Assembly (NCBI GenBank): GCA_900553305.1
Contig: USDI01000011.1
Location: forward strand, 1 to 22,604
Direction of reading: 5' to 3'
From: an uncultured Lachnospiraceae bacterium
GTDB lineage: Bacteria; Bacillota; Clostridia; Lachnospirales; Lachnospiraceae
DNA length: 22,604 nt
The position numbers were made by a program, and so were the translations under genes. The notes under the pieces are model-generated. The model ran no database searches. It was not told the DNA's origin and was given only the letters and a program-made list of their open reading frames with translations. Positions within the stretch are counted from its first letter, which is position 1, and each line of letters opens with the position of its first letter. This document shows positions 5,587 through 13,861 of the stretch, piece after piece.

Positions 5587-7155
5587 TTAAATATAGTTCA
5601 TGAGCGATGTCTGCATAATCTTTCCGGTTGCCATGAGTGCAGCATCATAGGTCAGCTTCGTGCTGGTAAGCTGGATCGTCACATCCGCAATATCCACATC
5701 TTCATTCTCAGACTGCAGCGTCTTGAAGGTGGTCTGCTGATCCATCAGACGGTTGCTGATAAGGTCAAGTCTTGCCTCTCTCGTACCATTATCGGTGATT
5801 GCCACATTCGTATCATCGAGATAATTCTGTGTGGAGGTAATGGTATGCTGCATGAGATCGTGGATATTCTGACGGATATAACTGAATGCCTTATCCGCTG
5901 CCTCCAGCTTCGTCTGCACCTTCTTATAGTCATCGGTTCCTTCATCCAGTCCGGAAAGTACATTCTTAAGGTCGGTCTGGGTGCTCTCGATCTTCTCCAA
6001 AGCTGCAAGTGCATTAACCAGGTCATCAATATCACGATCCAGATTGTGATTAAACACTTCATCTGCGGTGGTATTTACTTCGATCTTCTGATTATATCCC
6101 ACATCATATTCGATGCTCTGTTTTTCTTTCTTTCCGTCCAGATACTCTTTATTATAGGAAACAGTCTTTTGTACGCCGTCCTTGGTTGTCGTTCCCTCAC
6201 AGGCAAAGTAATGTTCCGGACGGAGGTCGCCAACCTGCCATTCACTCTTCGTATAATTCATACGGATTTCGGTTTCTGATCCGGAGATACCACCTGCTGC
6301 CGTATTCATTTCTTCATATGCTTTATCTGAGAAAAGAACCTCTCCGGTTTCCGGCACAAATACAATCTTACTCTCTCCGTTTTTGTTTGCATTCTGAATG
6401 GTTTTATAGGGATCCGGAACAGCCGTAGTTGAAACTTGAGAGATTTCCGTTTTATATTCTTTTGTTACCGTCTTTCCATCTTTACCTACCAACTGAATGC
6501 TATCCAGGCTCTTCACCTGATTATATGCCAGACGGATCCGGTGGATATCCCCATTCACGACATCCTGTTCCGTGACATTTTTATTATCATAATTGCTGGC
6601 ATTCATACCATCCAGCTCTGAGGTGTAAGTATAATTAATGGTGTCAAAGTCCGCCATGGTTCCCTGTTCATAGATCTTATAACTGGGCTTGGTCTCTTCC
6701 ACCTCCCCTTTGGTAAAAGTCATGGTGGTATCGGTCCGGTAGCCGGTAAATACATATCTTCCGGCATAGTCCAGATTTCCGGTTGCATAAAACTCGTCTC
6801 TCAAAGACTGTAACTGCTTGATAATAATGGAAAGTTCACTGGACGTATAATCCTTGTTGGCACCTTTGTTCGCCTGCTTATTCATATCGGTGAGAATATC
6901 GGTTACCGTGGAAAGTCCCTTGCCGGTTACCTCAATCCAGCTCTGGGCATCCGGAGCGTTCTTCTTATAAAACTGCGTCAGTTCGGAAACACTGCTCCTA
7001 AGACGGAGTGCACGAATTGCTACAACCGGATCATCCGAAGGTCTCGTGATTGCCTTCTGGGTGGACATCTGTGTGCTTAACCTGTCCTGCAGAATCTTGT
7101 TGTTATTGATATTGTATAAGGAATTGTTCTGCATAATTTTGTTCGTTATTCTCAT
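5587..7155 (-). CDS. flgL: Flagellar hook-associated protein FlgL (HAP3)
   Basis: FlgL is the junction protein on the filament side of the hook, exported by the flagellar apparatus. Residues 1-140 match the flagellin-like N-terminal helices (MRITNKIMQNNSLYNINNN, then STQKAITRPSDDPVVAIRAL). The C-terminal 120 residues match the paired helix (NRLMDQQTTFKTLQSENED, then TYDAALMATGKIMQTSLMNYI). At 522 residues it is much larger than the roughly 300 of Bacillus and E. coli. The extra length is a hypervariable central region, about residues 150-380, expected to be the surface-exposed domain. ATG at 7155 has AAAGGAGAAAGG upstream. It lies 28 bases after the second flgK and 13 bases before fliW. Confidence 0.95.
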   Translation of the reverse strand: MRITNKIMQNNSLYNINNNKILQDRLSTQMSTQKAITRPSDDPVVAIRALRLRSSVSELTQFYKKNAPDAQSWIEVTGKGLSTVTDILTDMNKQANKGANKDYTSSELSIIIKQLQSLRDEFYATGNLDYAGRYVFTGYRTDTTMTFTKGEVEETKPSYKIYEQGTMADFDTINYTYTSELDGMNASNYDNKNVTEQDVVNGDIHRIRLAYNQVKSLDSIQLVGKDGKTVTKEYKTEISQVSTTAVPDPYKTIQNANKNGESKIVFVPETGEVLFSDKAYEEMNTAAGGISGSETEIRMNYTKSEWQVGDLRPEHYFACEGTTTKDGVQKTVSYNKEYLDGKKEKQSIEYDVGYNQKIEVNTTADEVFNHNLDRDIDDLVNALAALEKIESTQTDLKNVLSGLDEGTDDYKKVQTKLEAADKAFSYIRQNIHDLMQHTITSTQNYLDDTNVAITDNGTREARLDLISNRLMDQQTTFKTLQSENEDVDIADVTIQLTSTKLTYDAALMATGKIMQTSLMNYI

Positions 7156-7183
7156 AGTAACCTTTCTCCTTTCAGGGGATCCG

Positions 7184-9049
7184 TTATACTCCTGTGTTTA
7201 AAATCAGCTGGTCGTAAATTTCCGTAAGCGTCTGGATCATCTTGGATGCCAGTGTATAGGAATTCTGATATTTTACAAGGCTGACGGCCTCTTCATCCTT
7301 ATCCACACCGGATACGGATGCTCTCTGGTTATCAATCGAGGTTTTCAAACCCTCGTAAGTTTTCTGGAAGGTATTGGCATTGCTTGCATTCAATGCAATA
7401 TCGGATAAAATCAATTCCAGCATCTGATTTGCGGAAGCGTTACGGAAGCTGAACTTCTCTTTACTGGTAAGAAGGGTAATGACTTCCTTCACCTGCTCAC
7501 ATTCCTCCACACCAACCTTATCGCTGCTTCTGGTTCCAAGCAGGTCGGCATCACCGCCATATTCACTAAGCAATGCTTCGTTAATACTGAAATTACCGGC
7601 TGTCAGCAGATAATAGCCGCCGTACTTATTCTGGGTTGTTCCCTCATTCAGTTCCTTCAGTGTATACTGATCACCCGCATTGTCATATCCGGTAAAAAGA
7701 ATATTTCCCTTGTTGGCATCACCGCTGTCTCCGTAGGCATTCGTTCCTTTGTTAAAGATTTCATTCACCTTCTCGGCAAATCCGCGGATCCAGGTATTCA
7801 TCTGCTGCATGTAATAAGGAATTCCCTGATAAGCAACCTTTTCAGAGGTACGGACACTCTTACCGAACATTCCTGCGGTAATCTTCGGAGAACGTGTTGT
7901 ATCATTACTCAACTGGAAGGTATAGGTACCCGCATTCTCATCAAAGCTCCAGTCGGTATACAGATACTTCACATTACCGATCGTAATTTCACCGCCTGCC
8001 TTACACAGCATGCTTTCCTTTAAATTCTTTAATTTATCATCCGCAATGGAAACCGTTACTTTATTGTTGGTTTCATCCACCGATTTCACCGTTCCCGAGA
8101 AGTTCGCCTTATCATTACCATAGCAAAGCTCATAAAGTCCTTTAAGCTTACCGTTCAGGGAAGCATTGGCAAGGGAAAAGTCATTGCCGTTTTCCCATTT
8201 GATATTATATAAACCATCCGCATCGGTGAGATTCAGCTTTTCATCCGATGCCCTTGCGACATAAGTCAGGTTGTTGTAATCGTTCGCATCGACCAGTGTC
8301 TGTCCACCGCCAATCTTAACGATATATCTGGTTCCACCGGTCTTGCCGCCACTGGAATCCAGAATATCATGCTCCGTGATATCCACGTCTACGATTTCGG
8401 AAAGCTCATCAATCAGCACTTCTCTCTGGTCACGCAGCTCATTGGCTCTGGAGCCAGACATTTCAATGACATTGATCTGTTTATTCAGGGTGGAGATCTT
8501 TTCTGCAATGGAATTGATCTGATCTACATTCTGTTTGATTTCAAGGTTAATGTCCTTCTGCAGCTCCTGCAGGTTACCATACATATTGTTGAAGTAATCC
8601 GTTAAGGACTTGGCTGTGGAAATGAACTGTGCCTTACTGGTCGTGGAGCTGGAGTTCGTGGTAACAGACTGTAAAGCGGCACTCATGTTGTCAAAAATGG
8701 TTTTGAAACCGCTTGTTCCTACCGAGCCATCGTCTTTAAAATAGTCCTCAATGGTCTTCATGTAATACTGCTTCACGGAATAATTCCCATATTTGCAGTT
8801 GTTATTCCAGTACTTCACATCATAGAAGCCATCCCGTACACGCTCAATCGCAATCGTATCGACACCGGCACCGGCACATCCGTATGTAGTAAAGGTCCGC
8901 AGCGCATCGCTTGCCTGCTGGGTAACCTCCTGACGGCTGTAGCCCTTGGTCTGCTCATTGGCAATGTTGTTTGCAGTTGTATTTAATGCAGCGTTCGAAG
9001 CCCGCAGGCCCGATCCTGCAATCGTCAGTCCGAAAAATTGTGACGGCAT
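7184..9049 (-). CDS. flgK: Flagellar hook-associated protein FlgK, second copy
   Basis: FlgK (HAP1) forms the hook-side ring of the hook-filament junction. The N-terminus MPSQFFGLTIAGSGLRASNA followed by ALNTTANNIANEQTKGYSRQ is the characteristic axial-protein rod helix, and the C-terminus (SLVKYQNSYTLASKMIQTL, ending LILNTGV) pairs with it. A central helical stretch (KQNVDQINSIAEKISTLNKQ) and the RANELRDQREVLIDELSEIV signature are also typical. Length is 621 residues. ATG at 9049 has AAGGA about 11 bases upstream. It follows another FlgK (9068-10678) after 18 bases. The two share rod motifs but differ widely in the middle, so they are paralogs rather than a recent duplication or a split gene. 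Confidence 0.93.
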   Translation of the reverse strand: MPSQFFGLTIAGSGLRASNAALNTTANNIANEQTKGYSRQEVTQQASDALRTFTTYGCAGAGVDTIAIERVRDGFYDVKYWNNNCKYGNYSVKQYYMKTIEDYFKDDGSVGTSGFKTIFDNMSAALQSVTTNSSSTTSKAQFISTAKSLTDYFNNMYGNLQELQKDINLEIKQNVDQINSIAEKISTLNKQINVIEMSGSRANELRDQREVLIDELSEIVDVDITEHDILDSSGGKTGGTRYIVKIGGGQTLVDANDYNNLTYVARASDEKLNLTDADGLYNIKWENGNDFSLANASLNGKLKGLYELCYGNDKANFSGTVKSVDETNNKVTVSIADDKLKNLKESMLCKAGGEITIGNVKYLYTDWSFDENAGTYTFQLSNDTTRSPKITAGMFGKSVRTSEKVAYQGIPYYMQQMNTWIRGFAEKVNEIFNKGTNAYGDSGDANKGNILFTGYDNAGDQYTLKELNEGTTQNKYGGYYLLTAGNFSINEALLSEYGGDADLLGTRSSDKVGVEECEQVKEVITLLTSKEKFSFRNASANQMLELILSDIALNASNANTFQKTYEGLKTSIDNQRASVSGVDKDEEAVSLVKYQNSYTLASKMIQTLTEIYDQLILNTGV

Positions 9050-9067
9050 AAGGGGTCACTTCCTTTC

Positions 9068-10678
9068 TTATCTTCCAAGCGTTGTTAAAATATGCTCTAA
9101 CATCTCACTTACGACATTGATGTAACGGCTGGATGCATTGAATGCATTCTGGAACATGATCATGTTACTCATTTCTTCGTCGGCTGAAACACCTACGATC
9201 TGTTCTCTTGCAGCATAGGTACTGTCAACCGTCTGCTGCTGGTTCTCGCTGATTCCCTTTAAAACATTACCGGTATTGGACACCTGGGAAATCAGATTGT
9301 TGTAATAATCCCGGAAGGTCGTTTTCGTCTTCACATTGGGATTCAGTGTATAATTCTCCTGTGTAAAAATATCCTTTAACGCATCAGCCGTTTCCTGATC
9401 GACCTTCTTATCATCCTTGATAAAGCCAAGCAGGGAAGGGGACTGCTTAATGGTATCGTCTACCATGAGGTTCGATACCGTCATCTCATCTCCCGACTTC
9501 GTAACGAAGATCTTCAATACCTCACTGTATGGAGGAGCCGAGTTCGGGTCACGCATATAATGTGTAGCCTTATCATTTGCCTTCGCCGCATCAGCTGCAT
9601 TCTTGATCACTTCGTTGATCTTCGTCGAAACCTTATTAATTAACTGGTCAAATTCTGCCTGAATATTCATAATGATGGACGGTGCAATGCTCTTATCGTA
9701 CACATCCTTATTCTCAAGATCCTTGTAGGTTGCACGATGATCTCCTCTGGCAATCAGGGTTGCCTTCAGTCCACCGATGTCGGTATTCATATCTGTAGAA
9801 ATCTCTGCATCCAGGTTAAATACCTTCGCACGGGAAATATCTAAATTTCCGTTTGCATCCGTCTGTGCAAAATGCTTCCAGTACGGGGTATAAAATCCGG
9901 TATTCTCATCCTGCTGCAAGGCGATTTCATTAATCCCGTCTTCTTTAACAAATTCGGTTCCTTCAATGGAAATAATGAAGTTACCGTCAATATCTTCTTT
10001 TACATTAATATATGCAAGTTTGGAGAGTTCATCGGTTAACTGGTTCCGCTCATCTCTCAGGTCGTTGGCCTTTTCTACCTGCGCAGCCTCTATTCTAAGA
10101 ATCTGCTGGTTCAGCTCCGCAATCCTGGCGCCATACTTGTTCATCTGGTCAACCTTCTGCTTCACTGTATAATTCATATTATCCTGATATTCACAGAGTC
10201 CCTCGTATACCGCAGCGGCTCTTGTGGTAAACTCACTACAGCGTTGGATAAACACTCCCTGGTTTACCGCATTGGAAGGATCCTTGGCAATTTCCTGTAC
10301 GGATTCCCAAAGATTCTTAATTGCGTCCGCAAAAGCTTCCCCTTCCAGCTCCTGAAAGAGGTTCTCAATTTCGCCGACGGCATCATAGGTCGTGTCATAA
10401 AATGCACTACGACCGGATTCGCGGCGGTAAGTTTTATCAAGGAAATAATCTCTGACCTGTTTTACCTGGGCATACTGAACGCCCAGACCTGCCTGCTGAT
10501 ACGCATTGGCAGAATTGGTTTTCGAAAGAGTTCTATAGGAACGGGCCGTCTGCTGTACCTGCTGACGGGTATAGCCGATCGTGTCCACGTTTGACATATT
10601 ATGTGCAGTTGTATTTAATGCGTTCTGACCGGTCTGAAGACCACTCTGTCCCACATATAAGCTTCCCATCAAAGACAT
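9068..10678 (-). CDS. flgK: Flagellar hook-associated protein FlgK, first copy
   Basis: A 536-residue HAP1 protein. The N-terminus (MSLMGSLYVGQSGLQTGQNA, then LNTTAHNMSNVDTIGYTRQ) and the C-terminus (NMIMFQNAFNASSRYINVVS, ending ILTTLGR) are the conserved coiled rod termini of flagellar axial proteins. The internal RANDLRDERNQLTDELSKLA-type signature is present as KANDLRDERNQLTDEL. The ATG at 10678 has AGGTGA a few bases upstream, and M4 is an alternative. It lies 25 bases after flgN, which encodes the FlgK/FlgL chaperone, and 18 bases before the second flgK. Whether the two FlgK proteins form one mixed junction, two stacked rings or alternative junctions cannot be told from sequence. Confidence 0.94.
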   Translation of the reverse strand: MSLMGSLYVGQSGLQTGQNALNTTAHNMSNVDTIGYTRQQVQQTARSYRTLSKTNSANAYQQAGLGVQYAQVKQVRDYFLDKTYRRESGRSAFYDTTYDAVGEIENLFQELEGEAFADAIKNLWESVQEIAKDPSNAVNQGVFIQRCSEFTTRAAAVYEGLCEYQDNMNYTVKQKVDQMNKYGARIAELNQQILRIEAAQVEKANDLRDERNQLTDELSKLAYINVKEDIDGNFIISIEGTEFVKEDGINEIALQQDENTGFYTPYWKHFAQTDANGNLDISRAKVFNLDAEISTDMNTDIGGLKATLIARGDHRATYKDLENKDVYDKSIAPSIIMNIQAEFDQLINKVSTKINEVIKNAADAAKANDKATHYMRDPNSAPPYSEVLKIFVTKSGDEMTVSNLMVDDTIKQSPSLLGFIKDDKKVDQETADALKDIFTQENYTLNPNVKTKTTFRDYYNNLISQVSNTGNVLKGISENQQQTVDSTYAAREQIVGVSADEEMSNMIMFQNAFNASSRYINVVSEMLEHILTTLGR

Positions 10679-10703
10679 ATCATCACCTACTTATTAACAA
10701 GTT

Positions 10704-11222
10704 CTACTGTTTCGCGTCAAATGCGCTTACCTCTACGCCCATCTGTGCTCCCGTATTGTATGCTCCGCGATTGTAATTCGCCGTTTCTGGAGCGGACTTC
10801 ATCGACTGAAGCATATTGAGATCATAATCAATCATCTCAAGTGAATTCTGAATCAGAATACGGTTCTGATCGTTCACTCTCTTTACTTCATGGACGACGG
10901 TGCGCAGACGATCATGCACTTTAGCCAGCTTCTGCTGCTCCTGCGGCCTCTGTGCCAGTATCTCAATGAGATCCGTAAGCAGCATTGTTTTAACGTCCCT
11001 GTTAATTACATTGGCGATGTCGGCAAATACCTCCTGTCTTTTGTGTTCCAGATGGCTGATTCTGCTGACAACGATTTGTTCTTCATCCGTGATTTTGGCT
11101 AATTCATCTAAATTACCGGCAACTAAAACCGGCGTCTTCTTCGTGGATAATTCAAGCAGTTGTTCATATTCCTGACTTTCGTTATTTAATACTTCAATCA
11201 GGTTCTCCATTAAACTTGCCAC
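10704..11222 (-). CDS. flgN: FlgN, export chaperone for FlgK and FlgL
   Basis: FlgN is a cytosolic helical chaperone that protects FlgK and FlgL before export. The 172-residue protein is nearly all charged helix, with the FlgN-family opening LMENLIEVLNNESQEYEQLL and a long coiled-coil (EEQIVVSRISHLEHKRQEVF). The C-terminal 30 residues are Tyr/Asn/Gly-rich and probably disordered. GTG at 11222 is preferred as the start because GAGGT lies 7 bases upstream; the next ATG (11210) has no site. The ribosome binding site is inside the end of flgM, whose stop lies five bases before the GTG, so the pair is coupled. It directly precedes the two flgK genes, its predicted clients. Confidence 0.92.
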   Translation of the reverse strand: MASLMENLIEVLNNESQEYEQLLELSTKKTPVLVAGNLDELAKITDEEQIVVSRISHLEHKRQEVFADIANVINRDVKTMLLTDLIEILAQRPQEQQKLAKVHDRLRTVVHEVKRVNDQNRILIQNSLEMIDYDLNMLQSMKSAPETANYNRGAYNTGAQMGVEVSAFDAKQ

Positions 11223-11227
11223 TCGAA

Positions 11228-11503
11228 TTACCTCGTTTCTTCATATTTTGCAAATAATTTATCCGCAAAGCTTTCATTGCTTACTTCATACGTTCCGTTC
11301 TGGATCTTCGCCTTAATCGGTGCAATTACATCTTCCCTGATGTCACTGCTGCCTGCAACTGCGGCTTTGGCTGTCTGGATATCTTTACCGATGCTGGAGA
11401 TCTGAAGCTGATCGGTAAATCCCTTCTTCGCTGCTGCCTGCGGCTTCGAAGTCTTCTTCGTATTATAAAGCTGCTGTACCTGGGTATATGCTTCAATACG
11501 CAT
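11228..11503 (-). CDS. flgM: FlgM, anti-sigma-28 factor
   Basis: FlgM binds and inhibits sigma-28 until the hook is complete, then is exported so late flagellar genes can fire. The 91-residue protein is the family size, with a variable polar N-terminus (MRIEAYTQVQQLYNTKK) and the conserved C-terminal sigma-binding helices (DVIAPIKAKIQNGTYEVSNE, then SFADKLFAKYEE). ATG at 11503 has AAGGAGG at 6-8 bases. It heads the operon and is read from a strong sigma-28 site at 11572-11598, so sigma-28 drives its own inhibitor in a feedback loop. The leader contains a GGA hairpin that CsrA, the operon's last product, might bind. Confidence 0.95.
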   Translation of the reverse strand: MRIEAYTQVQQLYNTKKTSKPQAAAKKGFTDQLQISSIGKDIQTAKAAVAGSSDIREDVIAPIKAKIQNGTYEVSNESFADKLFAKYEETR

Positions 11504-11510
11504 ATGGATA

Positions 11511-11533
11511 CCTCCTTCCGTGGATTTCCATCC
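11511..11533 (-). promoter_or_regulatory. Possible CsrA-type GGA hairpin in the flgM leader
   Basis: Minus strand GGAU-GGAA-AUCC (11533-11522) is a 4-bp hairpin presenting GGA in its tetraloop, the favoured CsrA presentation. It is followed by ACGGAAGGAGG, where two more GGA triplets overlap the flgM Shine-Dalgarno (11511-11519). The stem is short and flanking consensus is weaker than at flaG. CsrA autoregulation of its operon is an inference. Confidence 0.35.
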
Positions 11534-11571
11534 CTTACGTTCTACATAGAATAATTTTTTCTTTGATATAA

Positions 11572-11598
11572 TTATCGGTAGTTTTCAAAAGAACTTTA
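11572..11598 (-). promoter_or_regulatory. Sigma-28 promoter of the flgM-to-csrA operon
   Basis: Minus strand: TAAAGTTC beginning at 11598, with TAAA followed by a 15-base spacer and ACCGATAA (11579-11572). This meets the SigD form (TAAA-N15-nCCGATAn) exactly and the enteric form (TAAAGTTT-N11-GCCGATAA) with two mismatches. The -10 is about 68 bases before the flgM ATG, with no other gene between. The -35 starts 9 bases after the U-tract of the uraA terminator. Confidence 0.88.
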
Positions 11599-11607
11599 GT
11601 GAGAAAT

Positions 11608-11653
11608 AAAAAAAGTGTCATCCACGGGTTTGTAAATTTTCCATGAATGACAC
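11608..11653 (-). terminator. Intrinsic terminator of pyrR-uraA
   Basis: Minus strand: a 13-bp stem whose outer seven pairs are GTGTCAT/ATGACAC (11653-11641 with 11627-11615), a 13-base loop and then seven U residues (11614-11608). The inner pairs include two G-U wobbles. It lies 40 bases beyond the uraA stop and insulates the flgM promoter immediately downstream. Confidence 0.88.
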
Positions 11654-11692
11654 CTTGGTTCTATCTTTCAGACAAATTGCTTTCTGTCTGTT

Positions 11693-13042
11693 TTATTTGT
11701 TTTTCTTTCCTGCAGAAAGCACCTTATTGGTAAGGATGCCAAGAATCAGGGCACATGCAACTTCAGTAATGGTAACGGAACCAAAGCTTACGGCAAGACC
11801 ACCGATACCGCAGATCAGAATTACGGATACGGTAAAGAGGTTGGTATTGTCGTTTAAGTCCACGTCCTGAATCATCTTAAGACCGGATACTGCGATAAAG
11901 CCGTAAAGAGCTACACAGACACCACCCATAACACAGTTCGGAATCGTTGCAAGGAAGGTAACGAACGGAGCTATGAAGGAAGCTGCAATACACATCAGGG
12001 CCGTTACGAAAATGGTAGTTACGGAAGCGTTTCCGGAAATTGCAACACATCCTACGGACTCACCGTATGTAGTATTCGGGCAGCCGCCAAAGAATGCACC
12101 GGCCATGGAGCCGACACCATCACCAAGCAGGGTTCTGTGAAGACCGGGATCCTCCAGCAGATCTCTTTCAATAATGGAGGAAAGATTCTTATGGTCAGCA
12201 ATATGTTCTGCAAATACAACGAAGGCAACCGGAACATAAGCAACTGCGATGGTTCCTAAATAAGCACCCATGGATCCGACTTCTCCATAACCGAACGGAG
12301 ATCCGAATGCGGTTACGAAAGTAAAGTTCGGATACCACTGCATATTTGCGAATGCGGAGAAATCAATGATCTTTAAAGCATCAATACCTGCTGCATTACC
12401 GATTACGGTAAAAATTGCTGCAAGTGCATAACCGGATACAATACCGATGATAAACGGGATCATCTTGAGCATTTTCTTACCATATACAGAGCAGATCATG
12501 GTAACAAATAAGGTTACCAGTCCGCAAAGCAGACAAAGATAAGGAGAAGCAGCCTGTGCGCCGTCTGCGGTGAATACCTTACCGGTTGTTAAGTCACCAA
12601 CTGCATTTCCTGCAAGGGAAAGTCCGATGATGGCAACGGTAGGTCCAATTACAACGGCCGGCATCAGCTTGTTGATCCACTTAACGCCGACAGCCTTAAC
12701 CACAATGGCAAGTACGACATAAACAAGGCCTGCAAAAACAGCACCGATAATCAATCCGAAGTATCCTAAGGACATGGATACGCCGCCCGCAAAAGCAGAG
12801 AACATGGATCCGATAAATGCAAAGGAAGATCCAAGGAATACAGGGCTCTTAAACTTGGTAAATAACAGATAAATAATGGTTCCGACACCGGCACCGAACA
12901 ATGCTGCGGAAGCGGACATATCGTTTCCGATAATTGCAGGAACAGCAATGGTTGCTGCAAGAATTGCAAGTACCTGCTGCAGGGCAAAGACAAGAGTTTT
13001 GCCAAACGGCGGTCTGTCTTCTACGTTGTAGATCATTTTCAT
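11693..13042 (-). CDS. uraA: Uracil permease, NCS2 (UraA/PyrP) family
   Basis: A proton-coupled uracil importer of the cytoplasmic membrane. The protein is 449 residues and almost wholly hydrophobic, fitting the 14-helix NCS2 fold. Conserved transport residues are recognisable as the glutamates in FAEHIADHKN and in NTTYGESVGC, flanked by LLGDGVGSMAGAFFGG. The start MIYNVEDRPPFGKTLVFALQ is typical of uracil permeases. The open frame extends to 13075, but ATG 13042 has GGAGG six bases upstream and gives the family start, so it was chosen. It is 65 bases downstream of pyrR in the same direction, the pyrR-pyrP order of Bacillus. Attenuation in the pyrR leader should therefore lower uptake when UMP/UTP is high. 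Confidence 0.94.
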   Translation of the reverse strand: MKMIYNVEDRPPFGKTLVFALQQVLAILAATIAVPAIIGNDMSASAALFGAGVGTIIYLLFTKFKSPVFLGSSFAFIGSMFSAFAGGVSMSLGYFGLIIGAVFAGLVYVVLAIVVKAVGVKWINKLMPAVVIGPTVAIIGLSLAGNAVGDLTTGKVFTADGAQAASPYLCLLCGLVTLFVTMICSVYGKKMLKMIPFIIGIVSGYALAAIFTVIGNAAGIDALKIIDFSAFANMQWYPNFTFVTAFGSPFGYGEVGSMGAYLGTIAVAYVPVAFVVFAEHIADHKNLSSIIERDLLEDPGLHRTLLGDGVGSMAGAFFGGCPNTTYGESVGCVAISGNASVTTIFVTALMCIAASFIAPFVTFLATIPNCVMGGVCVALYGFIAVSGLKMIQDVDLNDNTNLFTVSVILICGIGGLAVSFGSVTITEVACALILGILTNKVLSAGKKNK

Positions 13043-13107
13043 AGTTTTCCTCCATCTCGCACGCACGGTGCGCATTTGTATTTTTTATTAAAACGGGTAT
13101 CCCCGGA

Positions 13108-13707
13108 TTAATCCTCTGCCTGATCGACATATCCGTCGTAAAGTGCCACCAGGGTTTCTTTCTCAAAAGGCGGAATGTGAACCTCGATATGCTCACTTCT
13201 GGCTGTCGGCACATTCTTTCCAATATAGTCAGCCCGGATGGGAAGTTCTCTGTGTCCCCGGTCAATGAGTTCTGCAAGCTGGACCCTTTCCGGTCTCCCA
13301 TGCTGCATCAGTGCCTCCATCGCTGCTCTTGCGGTTCTTCCCGTAAACAGAACATCATCCACCAGAATAACCGTCTTTCCTGTTACATCAAAAGGAATCT
13401 CCGATTCCCCGATCACCGGTTCCTGCGCTTTCTGTTCCGGATTCCGTCCCCCTTCTCCCAAGGTCTCATCCGGTCTGCGGTCATCCCTGTAAAACTGGAT
13501 ATCAATCCTGCCGCACGGGACATGAATTCCTTCTATAGAATAGATATTCTCTGCAATACGTTCCGAAATGGGAATTCCTCTTCTCCGGATTCCGACAAGA
13601 CATACCTGTTCACAGCCGTTATTTCTTTCCACAATTTCATGGGCAATCCTTTTAAGTGCTCTTCCTACCGCTGCCTCATCCATTAATATTGCCTTATATC
13701 CTGCCAT
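13108..13707 (-). CDS. pyrR: PyrR, pyrimidine attenuation regulator / uracil phosphoribosyltransferase
   Basis: PyrR binds pyr-operon leader RNA in the presence of UMP or UTP and promotes termination; many PyrR proteins also have uracil phosphoribosyltransferase activity. The 199-residue protein starts MAGYKAILMDEAAVGRALKR. It carries GIRRRGIPISERIAENI, CGRIDIQFYRDD and the PRPP-binding loop VILVDDVLFTGRTARAAMEA near residues 113-132. A Gly/Glu-rich segment at about residues 83-104 makes it some 20 residues longer than the usual 180. The frame is open back to 13848, but that extension runs through the attenuator, and ATG 13707 has AAAGGTG at 6 bases. It is co-oriented with uraA and divergent from upp. 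Its leader contains its own binding loop and a terminator. Confidence 0.95.
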   Translation of the reverse strand: MAGYKAILMDEAAVGRALKRIAHEIVERNNGCEQVCLVGIRRRGIPISERIAENIYSIEGIHVPCGRIDIQFYRDDRRPDETLGEGGRNPEQKAQEPVIGESEIPFDVTGKTVILVDDVLFTGRTARAAMEALMQHGRPERVQLAELIDRGHRELPIRADYIGKNVPTARSEHIEVHIPPFEKETLVALYDGYVDQAED

Positions 13708-13745
13708 ATTACGCACCTTTCTGAACACAACAAAGAATTTCCTGC

Positions 13746-13778
13746 AAAAAGAAAAGCCCACCATGACACACGGCGGAC
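13746..13778 (-). terminator. Attenuator terminator in the pyrR leader
   Basis: Minus strand: a 10-bp stem (GUCCGCCGUG with CAUGGUGGGC, three G-U pairs, 3-base loop; 13778-13756) followed by UUUUCUUUUU (13755-13746), 39 bases before the pyrR ATG and downstream of the promoter and the PyrR-binding loop. Its place inside the leader marks it as conditional. I did not resolve the competing antiterminator. Confidence 0.8.
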
Positions 13779-13814
13779 TCACATACCTAATTTCATCAGG
13801 TTCGTTTCCTTGCC

Positions 13815-13828
13815 GGCATCTCTGTACC
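13815..13828 (-). promoter_or_regulatory. PyrR-binding RNA loop (anti-antiterminator)
   Basis: Minus strand 13828-13815 reads GGUACAGAGAUGCC. The PyrR site consensus is ARUCCNGNGAGGYU: a 4-bp stem closing a CNGNGA hexaloop. Here the loop is exactly CAGAGA, and the stem departures are paired changes (A-U to G-C, C-G to A-U), so the structure is kept. A lower stem (GUUC/GAAC, 13832-13829 with 13803-13800) and the GGCAAGG internal loop below it also fit. Confidence 0.8.
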
Positions 13829-13861
13829 GAACTTAAAGGATCTATCACACTAACTTTTCCT

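Noticed and set aside
6884..6903. Two ATATCGGT boxes (sigma-28 -10 on the minus strand) inside flgL
   Set aside because: No TAAA-like -35 box at 15-base spacing for either; likely codon coincidence.
13740..13848. Extended pyrR frame back to 13848, and a superficial likeness of the leader (GAACCTGATG...) to a TPP riboswitch
   Set aside because: The extension passes through the attenuator stem and U-tract, and the CAGAGA loop with covarying stem fits a PyrR element; the TPP core is not present.
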